A stretch of DNA of 64,000 bases from Paenibacillus terricola. Lineage in GTDB: Bacteria; Bacillota; Bacilli; Paenibacillales; Paenibacillaceae. The stretch covers positions 41,949-105,948 of the forward strand of contig NZ_JACXZA010000011.1 in the NCBI RefSeq assembly GCF_014779765.1. Reading direction: 5' to 3'. Below, in pieces: positions 63,301-64,000 of the stretch. Each line of letters starts with the position of its first letter. The stretch's first letter is position 1. The position numbers and the translations under genes were made by a program. The notes beneath the pieces were generated by a model. The model was not told the DNA's origin and made no database searches. It saw only the letters and a list, made by a program, of their open reading frames with translations.

Positions 63301-64000
63301 CGACAACGGTAACGGTAACGGCGAACGATGGCAACGGCGGCAGTGTAACGACGACCTTCGTCGTTACGGTGAACCCGGCGCCGCCAGTCAACCATGCGCC
63401 GACGGTAGCGGGAGCTATCTCGCCGGTAACGGCGGAAGCGTCCGGCAGCGTCAAGACGGTGAGCCTGGCGGGCGTGTTCGCGGATGAGGACGGGGATACG
63501 TTGACGTACACGGCGGTATCGTCGGATACGAACGTGGCGACGGTATCCGTAAGCGGAACGAATGTGAGCATTACGCCAGTGGCTGCGGGTACGACAACGG
63601 TGACGGTAACGGCGAACGATGGCAACGGCGGCAGTGTAACGACGACCTTCGTCGTTACGGTGAACCCGGCGCCGCCAGTCAACCATGCGCCGACGGTAGC
63701 GGGAGCTATCTCGCCGGTAACGGCGGAAGCGTCCGGCAGCGTCAAGACGGTGAGCCTGGCGGGCGTGTTCGCGGATGAGGACGGGGATACGTTGACGTAC
63801 ACGGCGGTATCGTCGGATACGAACGTGGCGACGGTATCCGTAAGCGGAACGAATGTGAGCATTACGCCAGTGGCTGCGGGCACGACAACGGTGACGGTAA
63901 CGGCGAACGATGGCAACGGCGGCAGTGTAACGACGACCTTCGTCGTTACGGTGAACCCGGCGCCGCCAGTCAACCATGCGCCGACGGTAGCGGGAGCTAT
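60363..64000 (+). CDS. SLH-domain surface protein with tandem Ig/cadherin-like repeats (3' end outside window)
   Basis: At least 1212 residues are visible with no stop. Order: signal peptide (about 1-38, ending AAYA), three SLH domains (about 53-105, 114-166, 175-225) that attach it to the wall polymer, a parallel-beta-like region (about 245-400), then 97-residue repeats from residue 427 to the window end. Each repeat has ADEDGDTLTYTAVSSDTNVA, a likely calcium-binding loop as in cadherin/Ig-like adhesin modules, and ends TTTFVVTVNPAPP. GAGGGG precedes the ATG. A role as surface adhesin or matrix protein is inferred. Confidence 0.9.
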   Translation, partial: MSKKKRLKGTVLSKQRLQRSLLAGALLTGIIPGAAYADQASIPNPTSTSSSSFSDLKGLSIASQEAIQKARSMGILEGDSVGTFRPFDHLSRQEFAALLVRAMNLPLSNEPASFSDVPNTSWSASYIDAVSRAGLMTGKGANSFRPQDPVTREEMAAVFVRAVGGANTRGGLPTNVQDAQQVSAWAANQVEAAVRLGLIGTQDGNFNPKEMVQRGEIVTFLVDIFQRGEQTRTITNVDGDVLIIDGVPYLVANEWRNLLGERNSEALQGAIVHLLTTNRSINDLSSLEIVRDGVVLDATGTRFEGTLRISGNGVQVSGDSLGHVSVSSGVSEVSMNANVQNLALEGGHPFQLHGNVQVSTLHVADPQARVTLGNNVKIQDIQLPADVKLSQIIANLNQVSSQIKQVKTGIDDRNQSNWPVSSGSSAVNHAPTVAGAISPVTAEASGSVKTVSLTGVFADEDGDTLTYTAVSSDTNVATVSVSGTNVSITPVAAGTTTVTVTANDGNGGSVTTTFVVTVNPAPPVNHAPTVAGAISPVTAEAFGSVKTVSLTGVFADEDGDTLTYTAVSSDTNVATVSVSGTNVSITPVAAGTTTVTVTANDGNGGSVTTTFVVTVNPAPPVNHAPTVAGAISPVTAEASGSVKTVNLTGVFADEDGDTLTYTAVSSDTNVATVSVSGTNVSITPVAAGTTTVTVTANDGNGGSVTTTFVVTVNSAPPVNHAPTVAGAISPVTAEASGSVKTVSLTGVFADADGDTLTYTAVSSDSNVATVSVSGTNVSITPVAVGTTTVTVTANDGNGGSVTTTFVVTVNPAPPVNHAPTVAGAISPVTAEAFGSVKTVSLTGVFADEDGDTLTYTAVSSDTNVATVSVSGTNVSITPVAAGTTTVTVTANDGNGGSVTTTFVVTVNPAPPVNHAPTVAGAISPVTAEASGSVKTVSLTGVFADEDGDTLTYTAVSSDTNVATVSVSGTNVSITPVAAGTTTVTVTANDGNGGSVTTTFVVTVNPAPPVNHAPTVAGAISPVTAEASGSVKTVSLAGVFADEDGDTLTYTAVSSDTNVATVSVSGTNVSITPVAAGTTTVTVTANDGNGGSVTTTFVVTVNPAPPVNHAPTVAGAISPVTAEASGSVKTVSLAGVFADEDGDTLTYTAVSSDTNVATVSVSGTNVSITPVAAGTTTVTVTANDGNGGSVTTTFVVTVNPAPPVNHAPTVAGA
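61641..64000 (+). repeat. Eight full 291-bp tandem repeats plus a partial ninth
   Basis: The unit start GTCAACCATGCGCC recurs at 61641, 61932, 62223, 62514, 62805, 63096, 63387, 63678 and 63969 (left copy GTCAATCATGCGCC at 63096), always 291 bp apart. Copies are nearly identical in DNA; the few changes include ADADGD in copy 4, SLAGV in copies 7 and 8 and NSAPP at the end of copy 3. Confidence 0.95.

Noticed and set aside
61221..63977. Very long minus-strand open frames (918, 511 and 290 codons) over the repeat array
   Set aside because: They are antisense to a clear SLH gene. One mistake-free frame repeated eight times stays open in every copy, so length carries no evidence; no start site or domain is seen.
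61641..64000. Regular repeats as a possible CRISPR array
   Set aside because: The 291-bp units are contiguous coding repeats without spacers, and no cas gene is nearby.

Overview
The window looks like a chromosomal segment of a Paenibacillus-type Bacillota. The reasons are: a secG/rnr/smpB/ssrA locus; strong AGGAGG ribosome-binding sites with many TTG and GTG starts; S-layer-homology (SLH) surface proteins; copper-amine-oxidase-type stalk proteins; two family-11 rhamnogalacturonan lyases with CcpA-like cre boxes; a DUF4003 protein; and a YdjO-type cold-inducible protein. There are no tRNA or rRNA genes apart from tmRNA, no CRISPR array, and no recognisable integrase or transposase.

Layout. 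1-2735 (minus): response regulator, histidine kinase and an ABC ATPase cut by the window edge. 2819-3231: secG. 3400-10003: an esterase, a MerR/MFS efflux pair, and a secreted rhamnogalacturonan lyase. 10476-15793: rnr with a very long Gly/Arg-rich tail, a small basic ORF, smpB, a small Cys protein and tmRNA (ssrA). 15793-31051: an accessory region in which derivatives of the ssrA 3' end and its terminator recur between blocks of one to a few genes. It holds a 5-kb AT-rich decayed island bounded by a degenerate second ssrA 3' end, then an ABC exporter with a double-headed MerR, putB/AraC, a duplicated UxaA-type dehydratase with an aldo/keto reductase, a lipoprotein and an acyltransferase. 32300-34841: a cold-shock gene behind a leader hairpin, a YdjO-like gene, a DoxX protein behind a Crp/Fnr-like palindrome, and an uncharacterised gene behind another leader terminator. 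35215-40443: a 1742-residue SLH-anchored rhamnogalacturonan lyase. 40623-44774: a lipoprotein, two GNAT-like paralogues with a 39-aa ORF, an alpha/beta hydrolase and a DUF1684 protein. 44943-50537: an oppADFBC-type peptide transporter whose oppD seems to start at AUA. 50605-53980: four assorted genes. 54097-60014: a cobalamin-riboswitch operon (btuF, cobQ, cobA/btuR, a second signal-less BtuF-like gene, cbiA). 60363-end: an SLH protein with at least eight 291-bp tandem repeats, cut by the window end.

How parts fit. RNase R, SmpB and tmRNA form the trans-translation and mRNA-quality-control set. The two PL11 lyases, one free with a CBM3 and one wall-anchored, probably attack pectin rhamnogalacturonan under carbon-catabolite control. 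The Opp operon follows a proline-iminopeptidase-like hydrolase, which suggests peptide use. The B12 genes cover corrinoid uptake, adenosylation and side-chain amidation. The most unusual element is the series of ssrA-3'-end-derived repeats, which points to repeated integration or cassette accretion at tmRNA.
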